Source: Isochrysis galbana
Taxonomy: Eukaryota > Haptophyta > Isochrysidales > Isochrysidaceae
Reading direction: 5' to 3'
NCBI GenBank assembly: GCA_018136815.1
Contig: CM030939.1
Coordinates: forward strand, 2,178,808 to 2,242,807
Length of the DNA stretch: 64,000 bases
Within the stretch, counting starts at the first letter, position 1, and the number at the start of each line of letters is the position of its first letter. Under the pieces are notes generated by a model. It was not told the origin of the DNA. It saw only the letters and a list, made by a program, of their open reading frames with translations, and did no database searches. Both the position numbers and the translations under genes were made by a program. Below, in pieces: positions 12,022-22,435 of the stretch.

Positions 12022-12680
12022 GAAGACGTGCACATTGATTATCTAAGAGCCAAGTGTGAAGGCTGCCGCAAGGTGGCAACATTCACGCAAATCGTGTGCC
12101 GTACGATGGCCGCCAATCTGACCAATTTCCCGCCACAAAATGATCACCGATCCGACCATCATTTTCCCGCCACGAGATGATCATCAGTCACAAGGATCTA
12201 CGTATTGCAGATCTTATTGCAAATCTCTTGATGATGTCGTCATGTCGATGTTGTGATGACTCTTGGCGCAGTCTCGTGATGGTTCAAGCCAACTGTACGC
12301 CCCCAGAGAGGTGTAGCAGATCTACGTAGTGCGCGGGATGTGGAATGCAGTATCTACCTATCCATAGCGTGTGAGCCTTCTATCGTTGTAAAAGGTGAGG
12401 GCACCTGGGTTGAACAAAACTTCGGTGCATCGGGAGTCGGATTTGTATTTCCTGGACTCGGGGAAGTGTTCCCCGCCTCCCCCCCCGCGCAATCCGATGT
12501 GGGAGCGGAGCGAGTGGGGACCGACTTGCGGGCCGCTGGCGACTCGCTGGACAAGGCGGCAAGAGCGGCTGAATGAAACCTCAGGTTCGGGTTTTTTGGT
12601 ACCCCCCTCCCATGGGACCCTGAGAGACTGTTAATTTCTCCCCCCAACACACAACTGTATTTAAAAAGATAGGGCCATGT
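12022..12680. other. Intergenic, with a short inverted-repeat patch
   Basis: Around 12130-12190 two segments, AAATGATCACCGATC and GAGATGATCATCAGTC, give small TGATCA palindromes. Otherwise nothing coding. Confidence 0.3.
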
Positions 12681-12770
12681 CAACTATCTTTATAACGATA
12701 GGGTCATGTAGCGCGCCTCGCTCCTCTCCTTGCCGCGCCGGGCCGATCAAGAGATGTCGGGGTGAAAAAA
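12681..12770 (+). mobile_element. LINE 5'-end fragment
   Basis: CAACTATCTTTATAACGATAGGGTC followed by ATGTAGCGCGCC is the same hairpin-plus-start arrangement as the 5' ends of the LINE copies at 37235, 54406, 49881 and 29389. Here the second codon is TAG, so the copy is dead. Only about 90 bp is recognisable. Confidence 0.6.
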
Positions 12771-12886
12771 AACCGGACCTCGGGTTGCACCTTCTAAACT
12801 TGCAGTTGCAGTGGAAGGCACTTGCCGCTTCTGGACCTCAGTGCCTTCATCACCAACTTGTTACACCATCTTATAATGACATGACT

Positions 12887-14586
12887 TTAGCTGACGACAA
12901 CATTGTGGCAATCAATTTGAACAAAGTGAGCTCGCAACATCGGCCGCCCCGTAGAACGTTCTATGAGCCTTGGATGGTCCTTCAACCAGGCCTCAATGGC
13001 AGAAACAACAGATTCGCGCCACTCTGCCCCTTTTGCACGTCCATCCGCGGCGGAGCAGACCAACGGAAGGAGAGAATCGGCGCAGCGGAGCGTAGTGAAG
13101 CCAACAATCCAGTACAAAGCGTCGTGGAGCTCAAGCTCTCTATGGATATAAGACTTGGAATCGTCCCGTCCAACGCTTGCCGTTTGTGTCGTCGCGTTGA
13201 TTCCATCGGACAATTTGTCAATGTCTGGAGGTGAAGAACTTATCGCCCCAACTACACGCATTCCCACGAGCTTCTTACCGTCTAGGGCATATGGAGAGCA
13301 AGAGAGGACGAGCCTTTGCCGGCCAGTCATCATGGCCATGGCGAGCACCTCTGCTTGTCTTCCATTCCACCTGCATATAGAATAAAGTGTGGGATTCATC
13401 TCAGCTTGCAATTCAAATTATGGGGGCAGAGGCCACGAGCGCCTCGCTCCAATGACTCCTGTCGTCGCAGTGCGCTATCAGCCTTTCTTCAGGGGTGATA
13501 AGTGCTGTGAGTGTTGTTGGCATCGACGTCTCGGGCGTGCACTAGGTGTGTGAATCTAGCCCTATGATAAAGAGGCCTGGCGCAATTGTTGCGAGTCACG
13601 TCGCACATGAAGAGGGCAAATGGAGAGAAGGGCCAAGCCTCGGGGATGCTCAGCCCGCACACAGACACGGTGCACGTTGGCAGCAACGCGATTGCTGTAG
13701 CGACAAGCCAGGGTTGCGATCCAACCTGCGAAAAACGTCAGGGTTTGACGGTATGAAACGCAGCACAAAAGATTTTGCATTCCGACGGCAGCCTAGGAAC
13801 TCGGACCTGGCCTACCTGTGCATCGCAGCCAAATCCAATGATGTAAGCAGGGAGAGTTGTAAGAAAAGCCGCTCCCACGGAGCGGGACATGACCACTAAG
13901 ATTCCAGTGTGCAGTAGCACCATCAAAACGGAACCTAGCCAACGCAGCGCCGGCGGCGCAAAGAGCAAGGCTGGGACAATAGCCAACTCGAGCGCAAGCG
14001 TGCCCACGCCAGTCAGCGTAGTGGCCCAGGGCCTAGAAGAGAGCATTTGGTTTAGCACCCTAGAAAGTGGTGCAGCTGAGGTGGATTTGCCGAAGATCTG
14101 CAAGTATGTTGCCATTGTCGAGGGCGCCGCCCAACTGCGCAGGCCTCCAACACGCACCTTGGCCGCACCCGCGCTGAGAACAAAGTGGGTCACTACACCG
14201 AGTGAGACGCCGGATGCATACTCTGAGGGGAGGCAAACTGCCCACACGCAATAGAGCAACGGGTATTCGCCATGCCGAGAGGTGGCGCTCGACTCGACCA
14301 GGTGATAGACGGAGACGACAAGCGCAATGGCGAGGCGGAGGGGTATAGTCTGCGGGAGAATGAGGCCGAGGGTAAGGGAGCAGGGCAGTAGGATGTGCAC
14401 GGTAATCCTGTGTTCATGAAGCCAGAGGAGCAGCCTCTTGTTCAGCCAGGGCGGCCGCACGAGCAGCGAACCAGCCGAGAGGTAGTGGATGTGGTGGCGG
14501 GTGGAGAGGCGGAAAAGCAATGCCCACAACAGGTGGGCCGCCAGCTGCATTGCGTATAGCCGCGCAGCGACCGGGTGGGACGGCAT
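12887..14586 (-). CDS. Polytopic membrane protein, HTTM-like, three exons
   Basis: Minus-strand exons 14586-13816, 13725-13607 and 13370-12887 join in phase (CAG|GTAGGCC; CGCAG|GTTGG; CTTCAT|GTGCG; TGCAG|GTGGA) to about 457 residues. Exon 1 encodes six or seven hydrophobic helices, including a STMATYL..PLSRVLNQML loop and LGSVLMVLLHTGI; exon 2 encodes one more helix and the soluble motif PEAWPFSPFALF; exon 3 is mostly hydrophilic. Helix layout and a W-P-F-S motif after the last helix resemble HTTM (vitamin K-dependent carboxylase-like) membrane proteins, but no carboxylase residues were identified, so the reaction is unknown. Start Met at 14586 (MPSHPVAARLYAM) was preferred to one 45 codons upstream in Pro-rich sequence. 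The second donor is the least certain. Confidence 0.6.
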
Positions 14587-14978
14587 GCCATGCCCCGTGT
14601 GGTGGAAAGGGGAGGGAGGGGAAGGGGGAGGCGGGCGGGCGGGTTGGGGTTGGGGGTTGGAGGGGAGCGAGCGAAACAACAGCCACGTCCGTCCGTCCGC
14701 TGCTCCTCGTCCACAATTCACAATTCTGCTCCAGAGTTATTAGTCAGCTCGCCGACGCTAGAGAGTCTCCGCGCGCGCGAACGGCTCCACGCCGTCGAAG
14801 CAGCGCGCGCGACCTCCCCTCCCCCGGTCTTCCAGGGAAAGGGTAGTTGGGAGTAGCGCCAGCAATCTGCCTCGTGCCGTGCAAGTAGCGGCTAGTTTTT
14901 AAGGTGGTAGGCGCAGGTTTTCTTCGGGGGGGGGGGGGGGGAGGCTCTCGCGCGAAGCGATCGCAGAGTCCCCAGCGC

Positions 14979-16394
14979 ATGTCCAGCGGCCGCCGGGGGG
15001 GGGGCTCAGGAGAGCCGACGGGCACCTCCACCTCATCAGACTCGGGGAGCCAACATGGCGAGGAGGTTTCTGACCCAGAGATGGATGGCGATGGCCGCGA
15101 GGCGCCACGCAAGCGCGGCCGCCCCAAGAAGAAGCAGGAGGATGCGTCCGCCGCTGCGCCCTCCGCGGCCAACGCGCAGAAGAAGAGGAGGGGATGCCCA
15201 CAGGGCACACACAACAATGTCCTCACACCACCACTCCTTGATGAGGAGGTGGAGGACTTGCATCCTCGCAAACGCCGCCGCCGATCATCGGGCATCTTTT
15301 CTCCAGCGATGGTCGAGCGTGCAGAGCGCGAGCGAAAGAAGTGTGAGCGCGAGCGGCAGCGCCACCGGGAAGCGCAGCTGGCGGACAAGGCGTTTTCGAT
15401 ATACGCGGCGATGGACGTGAAGGAGCTCTGCAGGGGCATCGCCGATGCCTTCGTGACGCGATGCTGTGCGGCGGACGCGGTGCCCCTCGCGCCTGAGTCC
15501 CGGATGACGTCGGGCATCTGCACCAACTTTGTGCTAGCGTTCCGGTGCTCGAATTGCGGCGACATTCGCAACGTGCGCACGAATGGCAGCGTGAGACTCA
15601 ACATCGCTGACCACGACGAGGACTGCGACGATGAGAGCATGCAGGATCTGCCAGCGGATGGACGGAAGACTCACACGCGCAAGCGCAAGCGCAAGCGCAC
15701 CAACGCGCGTCCTGAGTACGTGGTGCGCGAGGTACTCGGCTGTCTCCTCTCTGGCCGAAACTACAGTGAGTACGCGACCGAGGCGATCGTCAAGAACATG
15801 CCCAACCGCATCTCGCACTCGAGCTTCGACAGATATGTCGGCCTGATGCTCCCCGTCACGGCCGTCCTTCAGAAAGAGATGATCGACCTGGGTCGGAAGC
15901 TGGTGGTGCGATATGGCAAGATAGAGAACCTGATATTGACGAATGATTTTTTTTGGCAGACTCGAGGCCACACCTCTGCCAATGGCTCGGGCACAATATG
16001 CGACTTGCAGTCGGGCGCCATCCTTGCGTTTCGCCACTACTGCGTTGGCAACGACGCGTTGAGTGATGCGGGCGGCTTCGAATTCACCTCCAAGGCGATG
16101 GACGCTGTTGGTTGCGGCGAGATGCTCGATGACATAGTGCAGTGGATGGAAGGGGAGGTGGATGAGCAGATGGAAGTGGAAGGCCTCTACTTGCAACCGG
16201 CTTTGCAAGGCATCGTTCTGGACGGCGATGCCTCGACGAACACCCTCGTACCCGTTGTTCTCTCCAAGGCCAAGAAGGCGCTTACCGATGGCAAGAGCAA
16301 ATACTGCAACGAGTTGCGCGTGTACAAGTGCACCAATCACATGGGCAAGAACTGCGGCAAGAAGGCGGTGGACGTGGGGAAGAAGTGGCACTGA
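14979..16394 (+). CDS. Transposase, N-terminal part (DDE domain)
   Basis: From the first ATG (14979) this gives 471 residues; the frame is open back to the element's left TIR. A basic, disordered N-terminus (RKRGRPKKK, PRKRRRRS) is followed by helical sequence and a catalytic-type core: DFFWQTRGHTSANGSGT (first acidic residue; GH-x-S-x-NG motif), SKAMDAVG, IVLDGDASTNTLV (second acidic motif DGD-x-ST) and CTNHMGKNCGKKA (C-x2-H-x2-K signature). These motifs in this order define the Mutator-like transposase domain family. The frame stops right after GKKWH, where foreign sequence begins at 16395. The remainder of the protein resumes at about 17706, so as it stands the gene is broken unless the insert is spliced out. 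Confidence 0.72.
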   Translation: MSSGRRGGGSGEPTGTSTSSDSGSQHGEEVSDPEMDGDGREAPRKRGRPKKKQEDASAAAPSAANAQKKRRGCPQGTHNNVLTPPLLDEEVEDLHPRKRRRRSSGIFSPAMVERAERERKKCERERQRHREAQLADKAFSIYAAMDVKELCRGIADAFVTRCCAADAVPLAPESRMTSGICTNFVLAFRCSNCGDIRNVRTNGSVRLNIADHDEDCDDESMQDLPADGRKTHTRKRKRKRTNARPEYVVREVLGCLLSGRNYSEYATEAIVKNMPNRISHSSFDRYVGLMLPVTAVLQKEMIDLGRKLVVRYGKIENLILTNDFFWQTRGHTSANGSGTICDLQSGAILAFRHYCVGNDALSDAGGFEFTSKAMDAVGCGEMLDDIVQWMEGEVDEQMEVEGLYLQPALQGIVLDGDASTNTLVPVVLSKAKKALTDGKSKYCNELRVYKCTNHMGKNCGKKAVDVGKKWH

Positions 16395-17374
16395 CGAATT
16401 GGTATGGCCCATAGGGCCTGAGGGCAATGAGGAAGGATGCATGCCGGCGGCAGGCGCGGCGGAGGAGACGACTTCAGAGGTGCTGACGGGCTGAAGCCCG
16501 TCAGCAGAGAAAGGCGGGCAGGCGGGCTTGAGCGAGGGCGAGGACGGCGGCGAGAACGACATGGAACGAGCGGCGAGAGGCGAGGGCGAGTGAGAGGAGG
16601 GCTGTGATGGCAGGGGCTGGCGAGGCGAGGCGAGTTTGTTGGGTACGAGTGTTACGAGAGCGAGAGCGACGAGAGCGAGAGCGACGACGGATGACGACTG
16701 ACGATAGGACGACGGACAAAGACACCCAGGAAAACACCCCGACTCTCGCCCCACGACTTTCTCACATAACTCGAATGAAATCAAACCCAACCACTCCGGC
16801 CAGACAACGACGGACGACGATCAGAAGGCGATCTGTCGGCGATCCCGTCTGGAAGGGGAATCGCACCATAACGGAAACGAGGGGCAATCCTGCCGCGCAG
16901 GATTCCAAGAGACCTACCAAATAAGACGAAAGGAGTGCGATGTGCCTAAGGGGGAGATACGAAGAGGTCGTAAATTAAACCTGATTGCCCCCAGAAGCAG
17001 ATAAAGAACCGCTGTAGAGATAGCAAATTAAACCTATTTGCGAGGCGCCTGGGAGGAAGAAAGGTGGGGAAACTTCCCTTCTCTTTCGAGAGGAAGAGAG
17101 AGGGCGCTCCACAACCCACGATCCCATGCATCCAAGCGAAGCTTTTGACCGAGAACGAGAACGAGAGAATTATAACGATAAATACCGAACGACGAAGAGA
17201 AGAGCGAAGCCTAACGAGTGTCGATTCGCGAATGCGACACCCCCCTGCTAGGATCGAGCGTCCCGCGAGGAAAGAAGAGAACCTAACGGACATCGGACAT
17301 CGGAGAGCTCCAAGCAAGCCACGAGAAAGGCGGAAGAGCAATCCTGAACGAGACCGAATGAGCCAAGAGCGAAG

Positions 17375-17470
17375 AGCGAATAAATCCGAAGAGCGAATGA
17401 AACAATAAATCTGAAGAGCGAATGAAACAATAACAATAAATCCGAAGAGCGAATGAAACAATGAATCCGA
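17375..17470. repeat. Minisatellite of about 25-35 bp units
   Basis: Three to four tandem copies of AATAAATCCGAAGAGCGAAT plus GAAAC, with small insertions between units. Confidence 0.85.
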
Positions 17471-17569
17471 ATGGATGGAGAGCCGCGCGCCAAACGTCGA
17501 ACCAAGACGGAAGACGTGATGAGCGACGCACCGAGAAGTTACGAACAATCGAGGACCGATGAGAACGCG

Positions 17570-17700
17570 GAACGACGGGAATCGAGAATCGAGAACGAGA
17601 AACGAAGAACGCGGAACGACGAGAATCAAGAATCGATGAACGAGAAACGAAGAACGCGGAACGACGAGAATCGAGAATCGAGAATCGAAGAACGAACGAC
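17570..17700. repeat. Purine-rich minisatellite
   Basis: Tandem degenerate copies of GAACGAGAAACGAAGAACGC followed by GGAACGACGAGAATC. Purine-only bias gives an Arg/Glu/Asn-rich open frame with no biological support. Confidence 0.85.
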
Positions 17701-17705
17701 GAACG

Positions 17706-18903
17706 ACCGGGATACGAGGACCGCTCGCTGCAGGACATCGCGGTGCAGGGCATTGAAGAGATGGCCAACCACCTCGCCAATATCCACACGGGCCCGGGCT
17801 TCATCACGGGCGAGATGCGTACCTGCAGACTGCACGACCTACACAATCCGGACGGTTCCGAGTACAACTCGCGCCAATACAACGACTGCAAGGACTTCAA
17901 CTTGGGCATGCAGGATTGGCTGCGGTCCAACATTGTGGACAAGATCGACGACGTCATCCATCCTACACTGGGAGGTGTGTGCCAGAATGCCTCAGAGCGA
18001 GTTGGCACTGTCGCGCTCAGGTACCGTGACAAAGAGACAAGGCTGTACCCGACGCACTACACGGTCTCTACGGCGCTGGCTATTTGCCATGTGCAGAACG
18101 TGGTCATACACAAGTTCAGGCAAGAGCTGGCGGCCGACTCGGAGGTGGACGGCGACATAGAGGCGTTTGGAACGATGGAGTCGAGGCTGCACGAGTTGCT
18201 GGGTCTCTCCACTACAGAATGGCAGCGAGACGAGTGGTTGGCGCGCGCAACGCAGCGGGCACGGAGATCCCTCATGCGGCGGACCACGGAGTACAAGAGG
18301 TACCGCAAGAGGCAGCGCAAGGAGCAGACGGAGAAGAGAGGCAAGCAGAAGAGTCACTCGAGCTACACGTACAAGAACGACACGGGCGGTCGACCTTCCT
18401 CCTCGGCTCCTCATGACAAAGGTGAGGCGGGCGCGTGCACTTGCACCGCCACGTGTCTCCGCGCGTGCCCCTGCAGGCAAGCGAAAATGACGTGCACCGC
18501 CGCTTGCCACCCTGCGAGCCAGAAGTGCCAGAATGGTTGGGGCCCGAAGAAGCCAGCTGCCTCCGCTGCCGCACACGCGTCGGCGACCTGCAACAGCATG
18601 CCCGGCGTGCTGCTGAGCGCAGCTGCGTCTGTGGTGGTGCAGCTCTCGCCGCCTGCAGCGGACGAGGACCTCGTCGGCCGTGCCATCATGTACAACTTCG
18701 AGGCCGCTGGGTGGTGCCAAGGGGAAGTGGTGGAGAGAGTGGACGATCCAGAGGAGGTGGATGAGGAAATAGATCACCCTGCCAATTACCTGGTGTATTA
18801 CACAGTGAATGACACGCAGGTGGCCCATTATTTGCACCCCAGTGAGTATTCCCATGTGTTTCCCGGGTTGCCGCGCGGATGGTACTTGCTGGTAGACACA
18901 TAA
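17706..18903 (+). CDS. Transposase, C-terminal part (CXC and Tudor-like regions)
   Basis: In-frame continuation of the transposase beyond the nested insertion, about 399 codons. It starts PGYEDRSLQDIAVQGIEEMA, the segment that follows the catalytic core in this family, continues through helical sequence (FNLGMQDWLRSNIVDKIDD), a basic stretch (RYRKRQRKEQ), then a cysteine cluster ACTCTATCLRACPCRQAKMT, CTAACH, which is a CXC-type zinc-binding motif often found at transposase C-termini. The last 80 residues (VGRAIMYNFEAAGWCQGEVV, then YLVYYTVNDTQVAHYL) look like a small beta-barrel of the Tudor/SH3 type. The Met at 17743 is internal, not a true start. Ends at the TAA at 18901-18903. Confidence 0.68.
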
Positions 18904-19996
18904 TGAAAGCATGGAAGTGCAGTATGAAACTGTTTGTATTTAACATACACATCTCTCCCAGGGGACATCTCCTCTCATCACCTGTCACCGTCCGACTTTA
19001 TGCTCGGCGCCCGTGAAATCGCCACAGAAGCTCGAATCGGCGGCTAAGGAGTGACCGAAATGGAGCCGGCAGTGCTCACCAACGAGTCTGAATTAGGCGA
19101 AGAGCTTTGGCATCCATTCTGAAGAGGTGGAAACCAGAACGAAACATATTTTTTTGTGAATTATCAGCAAAGTTTAGACCACCTTCACGCACTATAAAGC
19201 AAATCAAATGACAACAACATTGGAGTCGAACGGTGAATGAAGCCTGGAGGCGAGGAGCAGTCCCTATAATTCACTAAAAAATATGAGCAGTCTAGCCCCA
19301 GTGTTGGGGCAGAGAATGAGCCGTCAGGGGCCCGTCACCTGCTCCCCCATCTCGTATGCCGACCCGTTCCGCGCGGCCACTCCTTAGCCCCCTTTTCCGG
19401 GGTCGGGAGGTCTCGCAAACCAACGAGCGTGGCGGCCTCCCACGAGCTCCTTGGCAGCATGTGCGCGCGCACATTCATGCCTTCGACACAGCTGGCCCTT
19501 CGGCTACAGCACACCTCATCGCGCCCCACTCGCCCGTTCGAGAAATCACTCGCCTTTCCGCTGTCCCTCAACGCCAGTCCGAGCGACGTAGAAGGGAGCC
19601 GCCAGAGCGCGGCTGCAGAGGCCACCAGAGGCCACCAGTGCGCGCCTCGCGGCACTGGAGTGACCCCACATACTGGTGGGGCCGACCTGCCCCGCGTCTG
19701 CGCCGTGCAGGCTGCGCACACACCCGCCAGGCCGGCCTTGCGCTCGCTCCGCGCTCCGAGGCTGTCTGGAGAGAGAGGATGCAAGGGAGGCGCTTCCGCG
19801 GCGCAATGCCTGCAGCGCCGGTGCTGCACCTTCGATCAAAGTGGTGTACCCCGTCGAGCTCTGCCCGCAGCCGCGGCCTCACCGACTTCTCCCAGTGCAT
19901 TCTGGAGCTAGAGCCCCATGCCTGCGGCCGACTGCCAGCGCGGCCGCCGCCATGGGAGCGGCCGTAAAAGCCCCGCCAATAGTAGCGCCTACCACC
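18904..19996. other. Non-coding 3' part of the TTAA transposon
   Basis: About 1.1 kb between the transposase stop and the right TIR. Mirrored GC-rich open frames on both strands (19300-19970) show no conserved motif. Confidence 0.5.
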
Positions 19997-20554
19997 TTAA
20001 GATTTTTTATAGTGATGCGCCCCACATTCACATTCACATTCACCACTCTGATACCTTCCCGTGAGCGCCCGCCTCCGCCTCAACCTCCCAAAGTAGACCG
20101 TCACGCGCGGGGCAAGGGAGGGGGGTCACTTCCCGACGCCATTGCCTTTCGTGGGACGGGAAGGGGTTGTTCGGAGGGGGGAGGCGGCTGGCGGGGCAGG
20201 TGCAAGGGGGGACCCTGCGGAATCCTTGGACACTCAGCGGGAGGTGGAGGTGGAAAATAGTGGTTAAAAAGAGTGAGTGACCGGGCTATACTTAGGTGTG
20301 CTCAGCATGCCGAATGGATCGCATTGGGGTGGGGTTCAAGTCCCCTTTAAGGGGGGAGCCGGGAGATGGGGGAAGGAGCGTGCCATCCCCCATGTAAACC
20401 AAGTACTAGTACCATGCATAAGCACTTCGTTGAACCTGGACAAGAATGAGAGCAGGACGCGGAACCAAGTTCGTACCCTGAATAACGCCTCTCAAAGACG
20501 GAAGGAGAAGCAAAAGCAAAAGCTCTTGGGAACATCTTTCTCTTATCTAACCAC

Positions 20555-20756
20555 GGTTCATCATCGTTACCTCCATGGCTCACAGCTCATTGCGTCCCAT
20601 CAGCTCGCGAAAAGCGACCGCTCTCCGTTAGCACACTCTACCCTCCCTCTTCTTGGGTTCATCATCGTTACCTCCATGGCTCACAGCTCATTGCGTCCCA
20701 TCAGCTCGCGAAAAGCGACCGCTCTCCGTTAGCACACTCCACCCTCTCTTTTCTTG
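20555..20756. repeat. Two-copy tandem duplication, period 101 bp
   Basis: 20555-20655 (GGTTCATCATCGTTACCTCC...) is repeated almost unchanged at 20656-20756; differences are confined to the CT-rich end. It lies downstream of the 3' end of the minus-strand gene at 20873. Confidence 0.92.
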
Positions 20757-20872
20757 CCTTTCTTTTTGATTCCGGCTTGCGAGCCGACGGCAGACGCACC
20801 CGCGGAGTAGAGTACTATGAGGGCGCGGGACAGGGCCACGTGGTGCCTGGTGCCATGATAGATTGAGGGTTG

Positions 20873-21946
20873 TTATCTTTCCGATACCTGTGGCCCTCTC
20901 AATCGATCCGATGGGTGGGCCCCTTTCCTCTTTCCAGCATGATTGAGACCCATCCTCCTGCCAAGTTTACTAGCTCGCAAGGCCAACTGAGCTTTGTACC
21001 TCGTCAGGGCTTGCTTGCCTTCATCGCCTGATATCACAGCCAAATCGGGCGCGTCCACCCAATCCAACGAGCTCACACTAAGCTGAGTAGATCCGGCGCT
21101 TCCGGCCGGCTGCTTGCTTGCCGCAGAGCCCGCAATGAGCCACTGCGTGTTGATCTTCTCGGGTTGCAAGGCCAAGTCCCGTGCATGGAAAATCCCGCGT
21201 GGCTGACCAACATGCTCCCGGTAGCCGATGAACCACGAGTCGCCGGCGAACCAGAGAGCTCGAGAAGTTTTGGAGCTCGGCCCGCTGGCAGAAGTGCTCG
21301 TCGCGACCCGCTCATATACGTAACGATCGTTCACTATCCAGTACTCATCAGCGTGATTGTTGCCATTATTCGGATCCTTTAGCCGTCTATACACCCCGAC
21401 CCATGAGGAGCGTAGCCGATCAAATTTTGGGTTGTCAGACCGGCGCGGGGTAAAGTAGACTGTGCCCGCACCGTTTGCCAGCACTGCGCGCTTTGCTCCG
21501 AGCATGGCTGCCATTGCAGCCAGGCCCTCCGTGTCTCCGACACACCGGAGGTTCGGCAGCGGCATCGAGCCGTTGGACGTGCCGAGTGCAGTGGTCCAGA
21601 CGGAGCTGACTGCGTTGGGTGTAGCAGCTTGCGGGGCGCGGGCGAATATGGAGCCGCGCCGCTCTCCCAGATGCTCAGCCGAGCCGACAAACCAGCCCAG
21701 CTGCGGCACGCTCCACATGAGCGGTTGGAGCAGCGCTGCATCGCCCGCGAGCTGCTTCGCGCGCACGTCCTTCTTCTCGGTGTTTGAGTTCGTCCACCAG
21801 GTGTCGCCGTCCTTGTGGCGGTAGCTCGGCCGGCCATGCACCTCGCCCGCCAGCACGTACTCTCCCAGCCAGCGCTCGGGAGGGCACTGCGGGCCCTCGC
21901 ACACCAAAAAAACGGAGGATAGGCCGCCGAGCACGAGGCCGAGCAT
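20873..21946 (-). CDS. Secreted protein with two related beta-rich repeats
   Basis: 357 residues. The first 18 (MLGLVLGGLSSVFLVCEG) look like a signal peptide. Two roughly 90-residue units follow. Unit A (about 27-120) runs LGEYVLAGEVHGRPSYRHKD, WWTN, then LGWFVGSAEHLGERRGSIFA and WTTALG; unit B (about 183-280) runs VGVYRRL, EYWIVNDRYVYE, then SWFIGYREHVGQPRGIFHA and TQWLIAG. The shared pattern (G-x-Y ... W-[FI]-x-G-x-x-x-[HL]-x-G ... [ST]-x-W) resembles short repeat domains of extracellular proteins in many protists, whose ligand is unknown. The C-terminus is basic and lacks a membrane anchor. No function is assigned. Confidence 0.5.
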   Translation of the reverse strand: MLGLVLGGLSSVFLVCEGPQCPPERWLGEYVLAGEVHGRPSYRHKDGDTWWTNSNTEKKDVRAKQLAGDAALLQPLMWSVPQLGWFVGSAEHLGERRGSIFARAPQAATPNAVSSVWTTALGTSNGSMPLPNLRCVGDTEGLAAMAAMLGAKRAVLANGAGTVYFTPRRSDNPKFDRLRSSWVGVYRRLKDPNNGNNHADEYWIVNDRYVYERVATSTSASGPSSKTSRALWFAGDSWFIGYREHVGQPRGIFHARDLALQPEKINTQWLIAGSAASKQPAGSAGSTQLSVSSLDWVDAPDLAVISGDEGKQALTRYKAQLALRASKLGRRMGLNHAGKRKGAHPSDRLRGPQVSER

Positions 21947-22435
21947 TTCCGCCCTCGAGAGGCGCGCCGGGAGGGAAGGCGGGGGAGTGGGGGGGGGGAG
22001 GGAGGGGTCCTCACGTGGAGCGGCGCGCTGCGGCGAGCGGGGGGCGAAGATGTCCCGCCACGAGTGGCTGGCTCACCACCCTGCTCTCTTCTCTCGCTCT
22101 CTTCTCTCTCCCCTCCCTCCCTTCTCCCTCTCTTCTCTCTCTCTCTTCCCTAAAATTCTCTAGAGTACTCGTAGGAGCAGTTCTCCACTCTCTCTTTTCT
22201 TGCACTCTACGAGCATGTATGCTGTCTGTGTTTATTAAGATTTACTCCGCGTCTTTCTGCTCCTAGGGAGTCCTCCTATTCCATGATGATGTGTTGTGAA
22301 TGTTGTGACGTTGTCAGCGCGCGCGCGCGGGCCTACGAGTCCTGCAAACATTAAATTGCTTCTAGTAGTATATGTGTGTGTGGGTCGGAGCGAACGCATC
22401 ACGTCTTCTTCTCGCCGCTCCCGCCGCGGCGCGCG

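Larger units (their letters stand above)
16395..17705. mobile_element. Nested insertion in the transposase gene
   Basis: Transposase homology breaks at 16394 and resumes at about 17706 with PGYEDRSLQDIAVQGIEEM. The first 130 bp (16395-16520) are a close copy of 62035-62165 and carry two hairpins, GGCCC-ATA-GGGCC and GCTGACGGGC-TGAA-GCCCGTCAGC. The rest is purine-rich with two minisatellites. No terminal inverted repeat or clear target duplication was found, so the class is open. An intron origin is possible but the length and repeat content argue for insertion. Confidence 0.6.
14899..20000 (+). mobile_element. Complete DNA transposon with TTAA duplications (Kolobok/Mutator-like transposase)
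   Basis: TTAA at 14899-14902 and 19997-20000 flank an exact 12-bp inverted repeat, GGTGGTAGGCGC (14903-14914) and its complement (19985-19996), giving a 5.09-kb element. It encodes one recognisable protein, a DDE-type transposase in two pieces (14979-16394 and 17706-18903). TTAA target duplication is the rule for piggyBac, Kolobok and Sola3; the transposase motifs are those of the 'Mutator-like' transposase domain common in metazoan and algal genomes, so a Kolobok-type assignment is favoured but not proven. Intact ends suggest a fairly recent insertion. Confidence 0.72.

Noticed and set aside
15534-16790. 418-residue minus-strand open frame
   Set aside because: It mirrors the transposase coding region and runs across the insertion boundary; the plus strand carries the recognised motifs.
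17743-18903. Independent 386-residue gene starting at the Met at 17743
   Set aside because: The sequence upstream (PGYEDRSLQDIAV) is in frame and belongs to the transposase; it is the second piece of a split gene.
20277-20360. tRNA-like T-arm sequence (GGTTCAAGTCCCC)
   Set aside because: No matching A box, acceptor stem or anticodon arm could be folded around it.
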